Counted from the first letter of the stretch, positions 1 to 9,777 are shown. The stretch: DNA of 64,000 nt from Sphingosinicella soli (GCF_014199685.1 NZ_JACHNZ010000001.1:62001-126000), one strand, 5' to 3'. A program made the numbers and translations. The notes: a model not told the origin generated them from the sequence alone.

Positions 1-1108
1 AGGCGGCCAACTCGTTCAAATCTTTCGCTCTTGGCTTCAGATGCGGCATTGTGCGGAGCAGCAAGTCTCCTTCGGCGGGCGTCAGCTCGCGGGCCAGTTC
101 CGCCGCGATCCGGGGCGTGATGAGCCCCGTCAGCCGGGCATCGTCCGCCTCGCGCAGGTAATGCCCGTTGACGCTTTCGAGCTTCTTGAAGTCGAGTCGC
201 GCCGGGTTGCGGCCGATGCCGTCCAGCGTGAACACGGCGGCGGCCTCGTCGCGCGTGAAAAACTCCTGGTCGCCGTGCCCCCAGCCGAGCCGCAGCAGAT
301 AATTCTCCAGCGCTTCGGGCAGGAAGCCCATGTCGCGGTAGGCATCCACCCCGAGCGCGCCGTGCCGCTTGGAAAGTTTCGCCCCGTCCGCGCCGTGGAT
401 CAGCGGCACGTGCGCATAGCCGGGTTCCGCCCAGCCGAGCGCGCGGATCAGCGCAAGCTGGCGGAAGGCGTTGTTCAAATGGTCGTCGCCGCGGATCACG
501 TGCGTGATGCCCATGTCGTAGTCGTCGACCACCACCGCCAGCATGTAGGTCGGCGTCCCGTCGGAGCGCAGCAGCACGAAATCGTCGAGTTCGGCGTTCT
601 TCACCGTCACCGCGCCCTGCACGGCGTCGTTGATCGTCACCTCGCCCTCCTGCGGCGCTTTCAGGCGGATGACATAGGGCGCACCCTCGGGCGCGTCCGA
701 AGCGTCGCGGTCCCGCCAGCGGCCGTCGTAGCGCAGCGGGCGTTTTTCGGCGCGCGCGGTCTCGCGCATCGTCTCCAGCTCTTGCGGAGTCGCGAAGCAC
801 TTGTAGGCGCCGCCCGTCTCCAGTAGCCCGCGCGCGACCTCCGCGTGCCGCGCCTCGCGCTCGGACTGATGGACGATCTCGCCGTCCCAGTTCAGGTTCA
901 GCCACGAAAGCCCGTCGATGATCGCATCGATCGCCTCTTTGGTGGAGCGCGCCTTGTCGGTGTCCTCGATGCGCAGCTTGAACGTACCGCCCGTCGCCTT
1001 CGCGTAGAGCAGGTTGAACAGCGCGGTGCGCGCGCCGCCGATGTGGAGGAATCCGGTCGGGCTCGGCGCGAAGCGCGTAACGACCGGGGTTTTGGCGCTT
1101 GCGCCCAT
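1..1108 (-). CDS. gltX: Glutamyl-tRNA synthetase, C-terminus cut off by the window edge
   Basis: Class I aminoacyl-tRNA synthetase that charges tRNA-Glu in the cytoplasm. The N-terminus reads [19 protein letters not shown] followed by the HIGH-type motif FLHIGG. The KMSKS-type loop appears as KLSKRHG about two thirds of the way in. About 369 codons are visible; family members are about 470 long, so roughly 100 C-terminal (anticodon-binding) residues lie outside the window. The start is the ATG at 1106-1108, which gives the expected short lead before the Rossmann fold. It is divergent from comEC, with under 160 bases between them. Alphaproteobacteria often have two gltX copies; which one this is, and whether it is discriminating, cannot be told here. 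Confidence 0.95.
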   Translation of the reverse strand, partial: MGASAKTPVVTRFAPSPTGFLHIGGARTALFNLLYAKATGGTFKLRIEDTDKARSTKEAIDAIIDGLSWLNLNWDGEIVHQSEREARHAEVARGLLETGGAYKCFATPQELETMRETARAEKRPLRYDGRWRDRDASDAPEGAPYVIRLKAPQEGEVTINDAVQGAVTVKNAELDDFVLLRSDGTPTYMLAVVVDDYDMGITHVIRGDDHLNNAFRQLALIRALGWAEPGYAHVPLIHGADGAKLSKRHGALGVDAYRDMGFLPEALENYLLRLGWGHGDQEFFTRDEAAAVFTLDGIGRNPARLDFKKLESVNGHYLREADDARLTGLITPRIAAELARELTPAEGDLLLRTMPHLKPRAKDLNELAA

Positions 1109-1267
1109 GAAGATCCTGTCCGAAACTGAGGAAAGTCGGGGGGCTCTAACATAACGCTGCCAGCCGTTCAAACCGGGCCGGTCGAGACCGGAGCGTCATC
1201 CCGCGCGCGGCTTTCGCGTCAGCACGATGCAGCCGAAATCTGGCTGGCGGAGGAGCGCCACCAGCTC

Positions 1268-3319
1268 GTGCTCTTCGCGCCCGTTGCGCTCGGGCTCGGC
1301 ATCGCGGCGTGGTTCGCGCTTCCCACGCCGCGCGATTGGCTGGCGGCGATGCTGCTCGGTGGGGCGCTTGCCGTCGCTGCGCTGCTCGCGAGCGGCTTGC
1401 CCCGTATCGTGCTTGCCGGCTTCGGGCTGCTGTTCGCGCTCGGAGTCGGCGCGGCGTGGCTGCGCGCGGAGCAGGTGCGCGCGCCGATCATGGAGCGGAC
1501 CTGGCGCGTGCTGACGATCGAGGCCACGGTCGATGCCGTGGAGGCGCGACCGGCGGAGGGGCGCACGCGCCTGCTTCTCACCGACATTTCCGATCTGCCT
1601 CCCGGTCTCACCGCGCGCGTCGGCATCCGCAGCGAAGCGCCGCCGGGCGTCAGGCCGGGCGCGCGCGTCGCGCTCAGGGCGTCCCTGTCGCCGCCGCCGG
1701 GGCCCAACATTCCCGGCGGCTATCATTTCGCGCGCCGCGCCTGGTTCGACGGGATCGGGGCGGTCGGCTACGCACTTTCCGATGTCACGGTCGTCGCGCC
1801 CGCGCCCGAGCGCCCCGGTTTCGTGCGGCGGTTCCAGGCGTTTCGCAGCGCGCTCACCAAGCGCCTGCAGGACGGCGTCGGCGGCAGGGAAGGCGGGCTC
1901 GCCGCCGCGCTCGTCACCGGCGACCGGGGCGGCATCCCTGAAGACGTCACCGAGGCGATGCGCGACAGCGGGCTTGCGCATCTCATTTCGATCTCGGGGC
2001 TCCACATCGCGGTCGTCGTCGGCGGCGTGCTGTGGAGCGTGCGCCGGTTGCTGGCGCTGAGCGAACGTCTCGCGCTGGGCACGGATATCAAGCTGATCGC
2101 CGCGCTCGCCGCCGCCGCCGCGGGCATCGGCTACACGCTCGTCGCGGGGGCGGAAGTGCCCACGGTGCGCTCGTGCATCGCCGTGCTCATCGTGCTCGTC
2201 GGCCTCGCGCTCGGGCGGGAGGCGATCTCGCTGCGCCTCGTTGCGGCGGGCGCGATGTTCATTCTTCTCGTCCGTCCGGATTACCTGCTCGGCCCGAGCT
2301 TCCAGCTGAGCTTCGCGGCGGTCACGGCGATCGTCGCGCTCTACGAATCGCCGCTCGGCCGCCGGTTCAACGCGGGCAAGGATGCCGGGCGGATCACCCG
2401 CCTCTGGTGCGGCGTGCTCGCGCTTTTTGCCACGGGCATTGCGTCGGAGTTCGCGCTCACGCCGATCGCGATCTTCCATTTCAACCAGATGGGCCTCTAC
2501 GGCATCGCAGCGAACATCGCCGCGATTCCGCTCACCAGCTTCGTCATCCTGCCGCTGCTCGGTCTTTCGGTCTTTCTGGGCGGCATCGGTCTGGCCGCGC
2601 CCGTCGATTGGCTGCTCGGCTACGGGGTGCATGCGCTGATCCGCATTGCGGAGATCACGGCGGCGATGCCGGGCGCGGTTTCCCGTCTGCCCGCCGCGCC
2701 GAACTGGGCCTTTGCGGTCTTCATCTTCGGAGGCATCTGGCTCTGCCTGTGGCACACCCGCCGCCGCTGGCTTGCGCTGCTCCCGCTGGCGATCGGCACG
2801 GTCGGCATGGTGACGGCGCAGCCGCCCGATCTCATCATAGACGGCGAGGGGCGGCACCTTGCCGTGGTGCGCGGCGGAACCGTCGCGCTGCTGCGCCCGC
2901 GCGCGGGCGATTACGTGCGCTCGATGTGGGCGGACGCTTCCGGGGAAGCCGCCAGCGGCGATCTCGACACGATTCCCGAAGCCCGCTGCACGCCCGACGC
3001 GTGCACCGCGCGGATCGTTGCGGGCAGCCGCGCATGGACACTGCTCGCCACCCGCTCTGATCTGCTCATCGATCGCGCCGCGTTCGAACCCGCCTGCGCC
3101 GCCGCCGACATCGTCGTCAGCAATCGCCGCCTGCCGTACTGGTGCGCCCCGCGCTGGCTGAAACTCGATCGCACCCGCCTCGCCGAAACCGGCGCGCTGT
3201 CGATCTGGCTCGAAGGCCCCCGCATCCGCACGGTCGCGGAAGAAGACGGCGCGCACCCGTGGGCGCGGCACGGCCCGGATCCGAAACGCACGAGCCTGTT
3301 GCGGCGGGCGCCGATATAG
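1268..3319 (+). CDS. comEC: ComEC/Rec2 family DNA-uptake channel protein
   Basis: Polytopic inner-membrane protein of the ComEC family, which carries single-stranded DNA across the membrane in natural transformation. The competence-domain signature DSGLAHLISISGLHI lies near residues 233-247 and is followed by many hydrophobic segments. The C-terminal region after about residue 510 is short and does not show the metal motifs of the metallo-beta-lactamase domain found in longer ComEC proteins. The GTG at 1268 is the first usual start, but codons upstream in the same frame (WLAEERHQ) look like family sequence and the frame stays open back to 1130 without ATG, GTG or TTG, so the true start is uncertain. 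Gene end and operator of the next gene are almost contiguous. Confidence 0.88.
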   Translation: MLFAPVALGLGIAAWFALPTPRDWLAAMLLGGALAVAALLASGLPRIVLAGFGLLFALGVGAAWLRAEQVRAPIMERTWRVLTIEATVDAVEARPAEGRTRLLLTDISDLPPGLTARVGIRSEAPPGVRPGARVALRASLSPPPGPNIPGGYHFARRAWFDGIGAVGYALSDVTVVAPAPERPGFVRRFQAFRSALTKRLQDGVGGREGGLAAALVTGDRGGIPEDVTEAMRDSGLAHLISISGLHIAVVVGGVLWSVRRLLALSERLALGTDIKLIAALAAAAAGIGYTLVAGAEVPTVRSCIAVLIVLVGLALGREAISLRLVAAGAMFILLVRPDYLLGPSFQLSFAAVTAIVALYESPLGRRFNAGKDAGRITRLWCGVLALFATGIASEFALTPIAIFHFNQMGLYGIAANIAAIPLTSFVILPLLGLSVFLGGIGLAAPVDWLLGYGVHALIRIAEITAAMPGAVSRLPAAPNWAFAVFIFGGIWLCLWHTRRRWLALLPLAIGTVGMVTAQPPDLIIDGEGRHLAVVRGGTVALLRPRAGDYVRSMWADASGEAASGDLDTIPEARCTPDACTARIVAGSRAWTLLATRSDLLIDRAAFEPACAAADIVVSNRRLPYWCAPRWLKLDRTRLAETGALSIWLEGPRIRTVAEEDGAHPWARHGPDPKRTSLLRRAPI

Positions 3320-3320
3320 G

Positions 3321-3337
3321 ATACCCCCCTAGGGTAT
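3321..3337 (+). promoter_or_regulatory. CsoR/RcnR-type operator overlapping the dmeR start codon
   Basis: The sequence ATACCCCCCTAGGGTAT has outer arms ATACCC and GGGTAT around a C-rich centre. This matches the G/C-tract-flanked-by-ATA operators bound by CsoR/RcnR/DmeR tetramers. Its last two bases are the first two of the dmeR ATG. Autoregulation by the protein encoded immediately downstream is the natural reading. Confidence 0.7.
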
Positions 3338-3617
3338 GGCACATCTTCTGGAAACCGAACGCAAGGATCGCCTAGTCGCCCGTATCCGCCGCATCGCCGG
3401 TCAGGTCGCCGCGATGGAGCGCGCGGTCAGCGGGGACGCGCCCTGCAGCGAAACGCTGCATCTCGCGGCCGCCGTGCGCGGCGCCGTCGGCGGGCTGATG
3501 GATGAACTCGTCGAAGATCACCTGCGCGCGCATGTCGCCGCGCCGGGGTTGAGCGATGCACAGCGCACGGCGGGGGCGGACGAACTCGCCACGGTGCTCA
3601 AACGGCACATGCGCTGA
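3336..3617 (+). CDS. dmeR: Metal-sensing repressor of the FrmR/RcnR (CsoR) family, DmeR-like
   Basis: A 93-residue all-helical protein starting MAHLLETERKDRLVARIRRI and then AGQVAAMERAV, the typical first helix of the FrmR/RcnR/CsoR family. Family members bind operator DNA as tetramers and release it on binding Ni/Co/Cu or on thiol modification. Cys37 (context DAPCSETL) is the conserved helix-2 cysteine and is accompanied by His41 and His61-type ligands, as in RcnR/DmeR. The gene directly precedes a cobalt/nickel cation-diffusion exporter, which is the classic dmeRF arrangement. No Shine-Dalgarno is visible before the ATG because the operator occupies that place, so a leaderless or near-leaderless mRNA is likely. 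Symbol assigned by context. Confidence 0.8.
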   Translation: MAHLLETERKDRLVARIRRIAGQVAAMERAVSGDAPCSETLHLAAAVRGAVGGLMDELVEDHLRAHVAAPGLSDAQRTAGADELATVLKRHMR

Positions 3618-3630
3618 GCAGGAGGCGGTA

Positions 3631-4566
3631 TTGAGAGATTTTTCAGGCGCGGACGGCAGCGCCCATTCCCATGATTTTCTCGGTGCGGGCCACGATGCGA
3701 ACGCGCGGCGAACACGCTGGGTCGTGCTGATCACCGCACTGATGATGGTCGCCGAAATCATCGCCGGCTACAAAACGGGTTCGATGGCGCTGCTCGCGGA
3801 CGGGTTTCACATGGCAACGCACGCAGGCGCGCTCGGCATCGCCGCGGTCGCCTATGCGTACGCGCGCCGCAATGTCGGCAATCCACGCTATTCGTTCGGC
3901 ACGGGCAAGGTCGGCGATCTTGCGGGTTTCGCCTCGGCGCTGGTGCTCGGCGTGATTGCGCTCGGCATTGCCGTCGAATCCGCGTTCCGGCTTGCCAGCC
4001 CGGTCTCTGTCGCGTTCGGGGACGCGACATTGGTCGCCGTCATCGGCCTTGCCGTCAACCTCGTCTGTGCCGCGCTGCTGTCGGGCGGCCATCATCACGG
4101 ACACGACCATCACGCGCACGGGCACGGCCACGGGCACGGAAACGACCATCACGGGCACGGGCAAGGCGACAATAATCTGCGCGCCGCCTATCTGCACGTT
4201 CTTGCCGATGCGCTGACGTCGGTGCTCGCGATCGTTGCACTGCTTGCGGGCCGATACGCAGGCTGGGTCTGGCTCGATCCGGCCATGGGCATCGTCGGCG
4301 CCATCGTCATCGCGCGCTGGTCCTGGTCATTGATGCGCGATACGTCCGCCGTGCTGCTCGATACCGCCGATCCGCAACTCGTCGTGGAAATTCGCGATTG
4401 CGTGGAAAGCCTCGGCGACGCCCGTATCCGCGATCTTCACGTCTGGCAGATCGGCCCCGGCGTGCATGCGGCCATCGTTTCCGTAAGCGGTATCTCGCCG
4501 GAAACCGCCCGCGAGCGTCTGCGCCCCGTCCACGAACTCGCGCACCTCACCGTCGAGGCGCACTAA
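3631..4566 (+). CDS. dmeF: Cation diffusion facilitator, DmeF-like Co/Ni efflux transporter
   Basis: Inner-membrane divalent metal/proton antiporter of the CDF family with six predicted membrane helices. Metal-site motifs are seen in helix 2 (ADGFHMATH) and helix 5 (HVLADALTSV). A very His-rich cytoplasmic loop (bases about 4090-4170) lies between helices 4 and 5, as in DmeF/CzcD proteins. I place the start at TTG 3631 because AGGAGG sits at 3620-3625 with ideal spacing; the frame is open further upstream into dmeR, but that part has no family character. Length is then 311 residues. It forms an operon with dmeR 13 bases upstream and converges with lexA, leaving three bases between stops. The specific metal is inferred from the DmeR pairing. 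Confidence 0.87.
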   Translation: MRDFSGADGSAHSHDFLGAGHDANARRTRWVVLITALMMVAEIIAGYKTGSMALLADGFHMATHAGALGIAAVAYAYARRNVGNPRYSFGTGKVGDLAGFASALVLGVIALGIAVESAFRLASPVSVAFGDATLVAVIGLAVNLVCAALLSGGHHHGHDHHAHGHGHGHGNDHHGHGQGDNNLRAAYLHVLADALTSVLAIVALLAGRYAGWVWLDPAMGIVGAIVIARWSWSLMRDTSAVLLDTADPQLVVEIRDCVESLGDARIRDLHVWQIGPGVHAAIVSVSGISPETARERLRPVHELAHLTVEAH

Positions 4567-4569
4567 GCC

Positions 4570-5226
4570 TCAATTGTACCGGCGCAGCAGCCCCACCAGC
4601 TTGCCCTGCACGCGCACCCGGTTCGGGGCATAGCGCTGCGCGGTGTAGGCGCTGTTTGCCGGGTCGAGGCGGATTTCCCCCTTGTCGCGGCGCAGATATT
4701 TGAGCGTGGCCTCGTCCTCGTCGACAAGCGCCACGACGATCTCGCCGTCGCGCGCCGTGTCGCATTTCTGGACGAGCGCATAGTCGCCGTCGAGAATGCC
4801 CGCTTCGATCATCGAATCGCCGGAAACCTCCAGCGCGAAATGGTCGCCCGAGCCGCCGAGCAATGCGGCGGGAACCGAAAGGCTGCGATCGCTCTCCATC
4901 GCCTCGATCGGCATGCCCGCCGCGATCTTGCCGTGCAGCGGGAGCAGGACGATATCGTCGTTCGCGGCCTGAACGACGGGCATCTGCCGCGGGGCCTTCG
5001 CCGCCGTTCCGGTTTCGGGGAAGCGCAGCACTTCGAGCGCGCGCGCGCGGTTCGGCAGCCGGCGAATGAACTGCCGCTCCTCAAGCGCATTCACAAGCCG
5101 GTGCACGCCCGATTTGGACTTCAGATCGAGCGCGTCCTTCATTTCCTCGAACGAGGGCGAGACGCCGCCTGCCTGCAGCCGGTCGTTGATGAACATCAGC
5201 AGTTCGTGTTGCTTGCGCGTCAGCAT
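4570..5226 (-). CDS. lexA: LexA, SOS-response repressor and self-cleaving protease
   Basis: Repressor of DNA-damage genes, inactivated by RecA-stimulated self-cleavage. The N-terminal winged helix ([17 protein letters not shown]) is followed by the cleavage site Ala103-Gly104 (context GKIAAGMP), the nucleophile Ser138 in SGDSM and the general base Lys176 in EATLKYL. Length of 218 is typical for the alphaproteobacterial form (slightly longer than E. coli). A matching LexA box lies 58 bases upstream of the start, implying autoregulation. It is the last gene of the trp-moa-moe-lexA minus-strand run. Confidence 0.97.
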   Translation of the reverse strand: MLTRKQHELLMFINDRLQAGGVSPSFEEMKDALDLKSKSGVHRLVNALEERQFIRRLPNRARALEVLRFPETGTAAKAPRQMPVVQAANDDIVLLPLHGKIAAGMPIEAMESDRSLSVPAALLGGSGDHFALEVSGDSMIEAGILDGDYALVQKCDTARDGEIVVALVDEDEATLKYLRRDKGEIRLDPANSAYTAQRYAPNRVRVQGKLVGLLRRYN

Positions 5227-5283
5227 GTCCGGTTCCGCCCTTCCGTGTTTCTCGACTCGTCCACAACATGTTCCGTTTTTCGT

Positions 5284-5298
5284 GAACGAATGGAGAAC
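5284..5298 (-). promoter_or_regulatory. Alphaproteobacterial LexA box upstream of lexA
   Basis: Read on the minus strand the site is GTTCTCCATTCGTTC, exactly the direct repeat GTTC-N7-GTTC known as the SOS operator of alphaproteobacteria. It sits between the stop of moeA and the start of lexA, so lexA very likely has its own SOS-controlled promoter here in spite of the upstream operon. Confidence 0.85.
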
Positions 5299-5300
5299 AT

Positions 5301-6491
5301 TTAGGGGGCGAGCAGAATCCTGTCAAGCACCAGCACAGCCACTTCGGACCCGACTTCTGCCGCCGGCGCGTCCACGGGCCGGATGATGAGCGCGTTCGCG
5401 TCCGCGAGCACGCCGAGCATCGAGGAATCCTGCGCCGTAAACGCGCGCACGCCCTCTGCCGAAAGCCGCGCGCGCAGATGGTCGCGGCGGTTGCCATTGG
5501 CGGGCAGGGGGTCGAGCAGCCGCGCCGTCACCGCCGGCTGAGCGTCCGCGCGTCCCGCCATGCGCGCGATCATCGGCAGCGCGAAGAGCGCCGCGCATAC
5601 GAACGCGGAGACCGGATTGCCCGGCAGCCCGAGCACGCGCGCGCCGCCCATCGATCCGGCGATCAGCGGCTTGCCCGGCTTGATCGCGACCTTCCAGAAG
5701 TCGATTGCCGCGCCCGCGTCCGTCAGTGCCTTCTGCACCAGATCGTGGTCGCCCACCGACGCGCCGCCGACGGTGACGACAAGGTCCGCATCCTTCGCGG
5801 CGGCGAGGCCCTTGCCGATGGCGTCGAGATCGTCGGGGAAGATGCCGAGATCGCGCACCTCCGCGCCCGCCGCGCGCAGCAGCGCCCCCAGCATCACCCC
5901 GTTCGAGCTGACGATCTGCCCCGCCCGGGGTGCCTCGCCCGGCGGCACCAGCTCGTCGCCCGTGGCGATGATCGCCACGCGCGGCCGCCGCACCGCGACG
6001 TTGCCGTGCCCGGCTGCGGCGGCAAGGCCCAGATGCTGCGGCGAAAGCCGCGTGCCCGCCGCGATCAGGCGCTGCCCCGCGCGGAAATCCTTGCCCGCCG
6101 CGCGGATATGCGCGCCTTCGTGCGGCGGTCCCTCGCCGGTCAGCGCCAGCGTATCGCCTTCGCGGCGCACGTCTTCCTGCACGATCACCGTATCGGCGCC
6201 TTCGGGGACGGGCGCCCCCGTGAAGATCCGGGCCGCTTCGCCCGTGCCGACACGGCCCGCAAAGCCGCGCCCTGCGGCGCTTTCGCCGACGACGCGCCAG
6301 GGCCCCGGCATATCCGCCCAGCGGACCGCGTAGCCGTCCATTGCGGAGGCCGCGAACGGCGGCTGCGTCAGCGTTGCGGTCAGGTCTTCGGCGAGTGTCA
6401 GACCCGCAGCTTCGGCGAGCGGAACCTCCGTGGGCAAAGCCTGCCCGCAGGCCGATAGCAGCCGTGCCAGCGCGTCTTCGTAGCTCAGCAT
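5301..6491 (-). CDS. moeA: Molybdopterin molybdenumtransferase MoeA
   Basis: Inserts molybdate into adenylated molybdopterin, the last common step of molybdenum cofactor synthesis in the cytoplasm. Recognisable segments are [14 protein letters not shown] near the N-terminus, [15 protein letters not shown], the MoCF-domain motif [10 protein letters not shown] and the C-terminal [13 protein letters not shown]. The ATG at 6489-6491 overlaps the moaC stop by seven bases, giving 396 residues, the usual size; an in-frame ATG at 6507-6509 is an alternative. Immediately downstream of moaC and translationally coupled, so the two cofactor genes are made together with the tryptophan genes. Confidence 0.94.
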   Translation of the reverse strand: MLSYEDALARLLSACGQALPTEVPLAEAAGLTLAEDLTATLTQPPFAASAMDGYAVRWADMPGPWRVVGESAAGRGFAGRVGTGEAARIFTGAPVPEGADTVIVQEDVRREGDTLALTGEGPPHEGAHIRAAGKDFRAGQRLIAAGTRLSPQHLGLAAAAGHGNVAVRRPRVAIIATGDELVPPGEAPRAGQIVSSNGVMLGALLRAAGAEVRDLGIFPDDLDAIGKGLAAAKDADLVVTVGGASVGDHDLVQKALTDAGAAIDFWKVAIKPGKPLIAGSMGGARVLGLPGNPVSAFVCAALFALPMIARMAGRADAQPAVTARLLDPLPANGNRRDHLRARLSAEGVRAFTAQDSSMLGVLADANALIIRPVDAPAAEVGSEVAVLVLDRILLAP

Positions 6492-6961
6492 CCGCCCGGC
6501 GCGGTCCATTGCCCGGATTTGCCGCCGGTTTTCTTCAGCAGCCGCACGCCGGAAATCACCATCGCCTTGTCCATGGCCTTCACCATGTCGTAGATCGTCA
6601 GCAGCGCGACGGAAGCCGCTGTCATCGCTTCCATTTCCACGCCCGTGCCCCACGTCGTCGAGGCCGTCGCCTCCACGCGCACGCCGCCGTCTTCCAGCGT
6701 GAAGTCCACGCCGACGCTGGAGAGCGGCAGGGGGTGGCAGAGCGGGATGAGGTCGGCGGTGCGTTTCGCCGCCATGATGCCCGCGATCCGCGCGACGGCG
6801 AGCACATCGCCCTTCGCCGCGTTCGCGTCCCGCACCGCGCCAAGCGCCTCGGCGGACATGGCGATGCGCCCTTCCGCGATCGCGGTGCGCGCGGTCGCGG
6901 CCTTGCCCGAAATATCCACCATGCGGGCTTTTCCGGCTTCGTCGAGATGGGTGAGACCCAT
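6485..6961 (-). CDS. moaC: Cyclic pyranopterin monophosphate synthase MoaC
   Basis: Converts the MoaA product into cyclic pyranopterin monophosphate, early in molybdenum cofactor synthesis. The protein is 158 residues and starts [20 protein letters not shown], with the conserved [11 protein letters not shown] and the active-site region [11 protein letters not shown]. It lies three bases downstream of trpC and overlaps moeA, so it is part of the same transcription unit. The coupling of trp and Mo-cofactor genes is a recurring arrangement in alphaproteobacteria. Confidence 0.96.
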   Translation of the reverse strand: MGLTHLDEAGKARMVDISGKAATARTAIAEGRIAMSAEALGAVRDANAAKGDVLAVARIAGIMAAKRTADLIPLCHPLPLSSVGVDFTLEDGGVRVEATASTTWGTGVEMEAMTAASVALLTIYDMVKAMDKAMVISGVRLLKKTGGKSGQWTAPGGC

Positions 6962-6964
6962 GAA

Positions 6965-7759
6965 TCAGCCCTCCAGCAGCCGTTTCGTCGCGGCGGTGAC
7001 GTCATCCTGCGCCATCAGCGACTCGCCGACAAGGAAGCTGTTGATCCCGCAGCCCGCCAGCCGGTCGAGGTCCGCGCGCGTCCGCAGCCCGCTTTCGCCG
7101 ACCAGCGTATAGTCTTTCGGAACGCCGCCCGACAGATGAACCGATGTCTCAATATCCACATGCAATGTCTTGAGATTGCGATTGTTCACGCCCAGAAGTC
7201 GCGATTTCAGATGTCCCAAAGCAGCATCGCGCTCGACGACATCATGGACTTCAACCAGCACATCCATCCCCCAGCCCAGCGCCGCATCCTCCAGCTCCCG
7301 CGCCAGCCCCATCTCGATCGCCGCCACGATGATGAGGATCGCATCCGCCCCGATCGCCCGCGCCTCCGCCACCTGATACGGATCGACCATGAAGTCCTTG
7401 CGCAGCACCGGCAGCGGCACTGCGCCGCGCGCTGCGATCAGCTTGTCGTCGCTCCCCTGAAACCAGTGCTCTTCGGTCAGCACCGAAAGGCACGAAGCCC
7501 CGCCCGCCTCATAGGCGCGCGCCAGCGCGGGCGGGTCGAAGTCCGCGCGGATCAGCCCCTTGCTCGGCGAGGCCTTCTTGATCTCCGCGATCAGCCCGAA
7601 CCGGCCCTCGGCCCTTGCGCGTTCCAGCGCCGCCCGAAACCCGCGCGGCGCATCCGCCGCCCGCGCCAGAGCCTCGATCTCGCCGATCGGCCGCGCAGCC
7701 TTGCGCGCCGCAACGACACCCCGCTTGTGCTCGCAGATCTCCGCCAGAACGTCGCTCAT
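6965..7759 (-). CDS. trpC: Indole-3-glycerol-phosphate synthase
   Basis: Closes the indole ring in tryptophan synthesis; TIM-barrel enzyme, 264 residues. Conserved segments are [13 protein letters not shown] near residue 55, [30 protein letters not shown] and LVGESGL. The ATG at 7757-7759 overlaps the trpD stop as ATGA. It is not fused to trpF, as usual in this group. Confidence 0.97.
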   Translation of the reverse strand: MSDVLAEICEHKRGVVAARKAARPIGEIEALARAADAPRGFRAALERARAEGRFGLIAEIKKASPSKGLIRADFDPPALARAYEAGGASCLSVLTEEHWFQGSDDKLIAARGAVPLPVLRKDFMVDPYQVAEARAIGADAILIIVAAIEMGLARELEDAALGWGMDVLVEVHDVVERDAALGHLKSRLLGVNNRNLKTLHVDIETSVHLSGGVPKDYTLVGESGLRTRADLDRLAGCGINSFLVGESLMAQDDVTAATKRLLEG

Positions 7760-8745
7760 CGAAAGGCCTTCCAGCGTTCGAGCAGCGCGCGCGCGCGCCC
7801 GTCGTCCAGCGCCGACGCCGCGAGCGCCGCGCCCGTCGCCCAGTCGTGCGCCTTGCCCGCCACGATCATCGCACCCGCAGCGTTCAGGCACACGATGTCG
7901 CGGTAGCCGCCCTGTTCGCCGCCGAGCAGCCTCAGCATCGCCGCCGCATTCTCCTCCGGCGTCCCGCCCCGGATCGCGTCCGGCGCATGTCGGGAAAGGC
8001 CGGCGGTTTCGGGCGTCACCTCGCCGGTTTCGATGCGCCCCCCGGAGAGGCGCGTGTAGGTCGTGCCGCCCGTAACGGTCAGTTCGTCGAGCCCGTCGCT
8101 GCCGTGGACGACCATGGCCGCGTCGGCGCCCAGCTTCTGCAGCGCCTCCGCGATGGGAAGCACCCACTGCCGCCCCGGCACGCCGACGAGCTGCCGCGTC
8201 ACGCCCGCCGGGTTCGCGAGCGGCCCGATCATGTTGAAAATCGTGCGCCGTCCGATCGCGCGCCGCACCCCCGCGACGCGCGCCATCACCGGGTGATGTT
8301 TCGCGGCGAACAGGAAGCCGATGCCGATCTCGGCGAGCGAGCGCTCCACCGTGTCGGATGCAAGGTCGAGATCGAGCCCGAGCGCGGAAAGCACATCCGC
8401 CGCGCCCGATTTGGAAGACGCCGCGCGGTTGCCGTGCTTGGCGACGGTCACGCCGCACGCCGCGATGACAATGGCGACTGCGGTTGAAATGTTGAGCGTA
8501 TGCGCGCCGTCGCCGCCGGTGCCGCACACGTCGATGGCGCCGCCGGGCGCCGCCACGGGCCGCATGCGGCTTCTCAGCACGCTCGCCGCCGCGACGATTT
8601 CGTCAACCGTCTCGCCGCGCTCGGCAAGGCCGGTCAGGAAGCGCGCGATTTCGGCATCCTCGATGTCGGCATTCAATATGGCGTCGAATGCCCCGCGCGC
8701 CTCTTCCTCGCCAAGCGGCGCATCGGTGCCCGGAAGGTGCTTCAC
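7756..8745 (-). CDS. trpD: Anthranilate phosphoribosyltransferase
   Basis: Transfers phosphoribose from PRPP to anthranilate in tryptophan synthesis. The PRPP/Mg motif region [17 protein letters not shown] and the [20 protein letters not shown] segment are clear. I start it at the GTG on 8743-8745, which overlaps the trpG stop (GTGA) and gives 329 residues, the family length. It is a stand-alone trpD, not fused to trpG. Confidence 0.97.
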   Translation of the reverse strand: MKHLPGTDAPLGEEEARGAFDAILNADIEDAEIARFLTGLAERGETVDEIVAAASVLRSRMRPVAAPGGAIDVCGTGGDGAHTLNISTAVAIVIAACGVTVAKHGNRAASSKSGAADVLSALGLDLDLASDTVERSLAEIGIGFLFAAKHHPVMARVAGVRRAIGRRTIFNMIGPLANPAGVTRQLVGVPGRQWVLPIAEALQKLGADAAMVVHGSDGLDELTVTGGTTYTRLSGGRIETGEVTPETAGLSRHAPDAIRGGTPEENAAAMLRLLGGEQGGYRDIVCLNAAGAMIVAGKAHDWATGAALAASALDDGRARALLERWKAFR

Positions 8746-9335
8746 GCGGCAAGGTCGCGCGGGCGCGGGTTCAGTCCTGCGATCCGCATGAAATTGGCGA
8801 GCATGTCGTGGCCGTGCTCGGTCGCGATGCTCTCGGGATGGAACTGCACGCTGTGGATCGGCAGGCTCGCATGACGGAAGCCCATCACGGCCTCGTCGCT
8901 CGACCACGCGCTCACGGTCAGGCTCGCCGGAATGTCCTCGACGATCAGCGAATGATAGCGCGTGGCGGTGAAAGGCGAGGGGATGCCCGCGAACAGCCCG
9001 GTGCCGTCGTGGCTGACAGGCGACGTCTTGCCGTGCATCAGGTGCCCGCGCACCACCTTGCCGCCGAAATGCTGCCCGATCGCCTGATGGCCGAGGCACA
9101 CGCCGAGCAGCGGCTTTCCCGCGTCCGCGCAGGCCGCCACCATGTCGAGGCTGATCCCCGCTTCATTGGGCGTGCACGGCCCCGGCGAAATCAGAAACGC
9201 GCTCGCCCCGCTCGAAAGCGCCTGCCCGGCCGAGATCGCATCGTTGCGAACAACCTCCACCTCCGCGCCCAGCTCCATCAGGTAGTGGACGAGGTTCCAG
9301 GTGAAGCTGTCATAGTTGTCGATAACGAGGATCAT
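8742..9335 (-). CDS. trpG: Anthranilate synthase component II (glutamine amidotransferase)
   Basis: Class I glutaminase that supplies ammonia to TrpE. The N-terminus [19 protein letters not shown] is typical; catalytic residues are Cys80 ([10 protein letters not shown]), His166 and Glu168 (QFHPES). In many relatives trpG directly follows trpE, but here about 740 bases holding a toxin-antitoxin pair separate them. No terminator is evident in the 66 bases before its start. It may double as PabA if no second copy exists; that cannot be decided here. Confidence 0.96.
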   Translation of the reverse strand: MILVIDNYDSFTWNLVHYLMELGAEVEVVRNDAISAGQALSSGASAFLISPGPCTPNEAGISLDMVAACADAGKPLLGVCLGHQAIGQHFGGKVVRGHLMHGKTSPVSHDGTGLFAGIPSPFTATRYHSLIVEDIPASLTVSAWSSDEAVMGFRHASLPIHSVQFHPESIATEHGHDMLANFMRIAGLNPRPRDLAA

Positions 9336-9401
9336 GGCGCGACCGCCCTAATCAAGGGACGCGGGGAGGGCAAGCGATAGCCTCGCGACCCGTAGAGGAA
9401 G

Positions 9402-9773
9402 CTATTCAGGCAGGATATCGTCGACCAGAACGGCAAGAGCACCTGCAAGGGCGCGCCACTGCGCCGGATTGCCTTTTTTCAGCCCGCGTTCCAGCTCGGA
9501 CAGATATCCGCGGCTCAGCCCCGTTTTCAAGCCGAGCGCCTCCAGCGTCAGTCCGCGATATTCGCGCCAGACATGCAGTGCGGCTTCCCCGCCGAGAATG
9601 CGGTCCACCATGTCGGCGGGAAGATATTCCTCGCCTTCCAGACGCCGGGCCTGAGCGGCAGCGGCCGACGCGGCATCGTCATTGTCTTCGGCCAGGTCGA
9701 TCAGGCGCTCGTAATCCGCCACGGGCATCACGGCGACCTTTTCAGATCCGATCTGCAGGAACTGCACCGTCAT
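9402..9773 (-). CDS. XRE-family antitoxin with C-terminal helix-turn-helix
   Basis: A 123-residue protein. The N-terminal half (VAVMPVADYERLIDLAED) resembles the toxin-binding part of RelB/Phd-like antitoxins. The C-terminal half carries a Cro/C1-type helix-turn-helix (LTLEALGLKTGLSRGYLSELERG, two overlapping stretches). It lies four bases after a RelE-like toxin gene, so the order is toxin first, as in HigBA. It probably neutralises the toxin and represses the pair through the palindrome at 10031-10047. Its position between trpE and trpG is unusual. Specific family assignment is by pattern only. Confidence 0.85.
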   Translation of the reverse strand: MTVQFLQIGSEKVAVMPVADYERLIDLAEDNDDAASAAAAQARRLEGEEYLPADMVDRILGGEAALHVWREYRGLTLEALGLKTGLSRGYLSELERGLKKGNPAQWRALAGALAVLVDDILPE

Positions 9774-9777
9774 CGTC

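Noticed and set aside
1196-3271. Long open frame (691 codons) on the minus strand opposite comEC
   Set aside because: It is Arg/Asp/Gly/Ala-rich without any domain, a typical mirror of a GC-rich gene, while comEC has clear family motifs.
4090-4170. Tandem-repeat-like stretch of CAC/CAT codons
   Set aside because: It encodes the His-rich metal loop of the CDF transporter and needs no other explanation.
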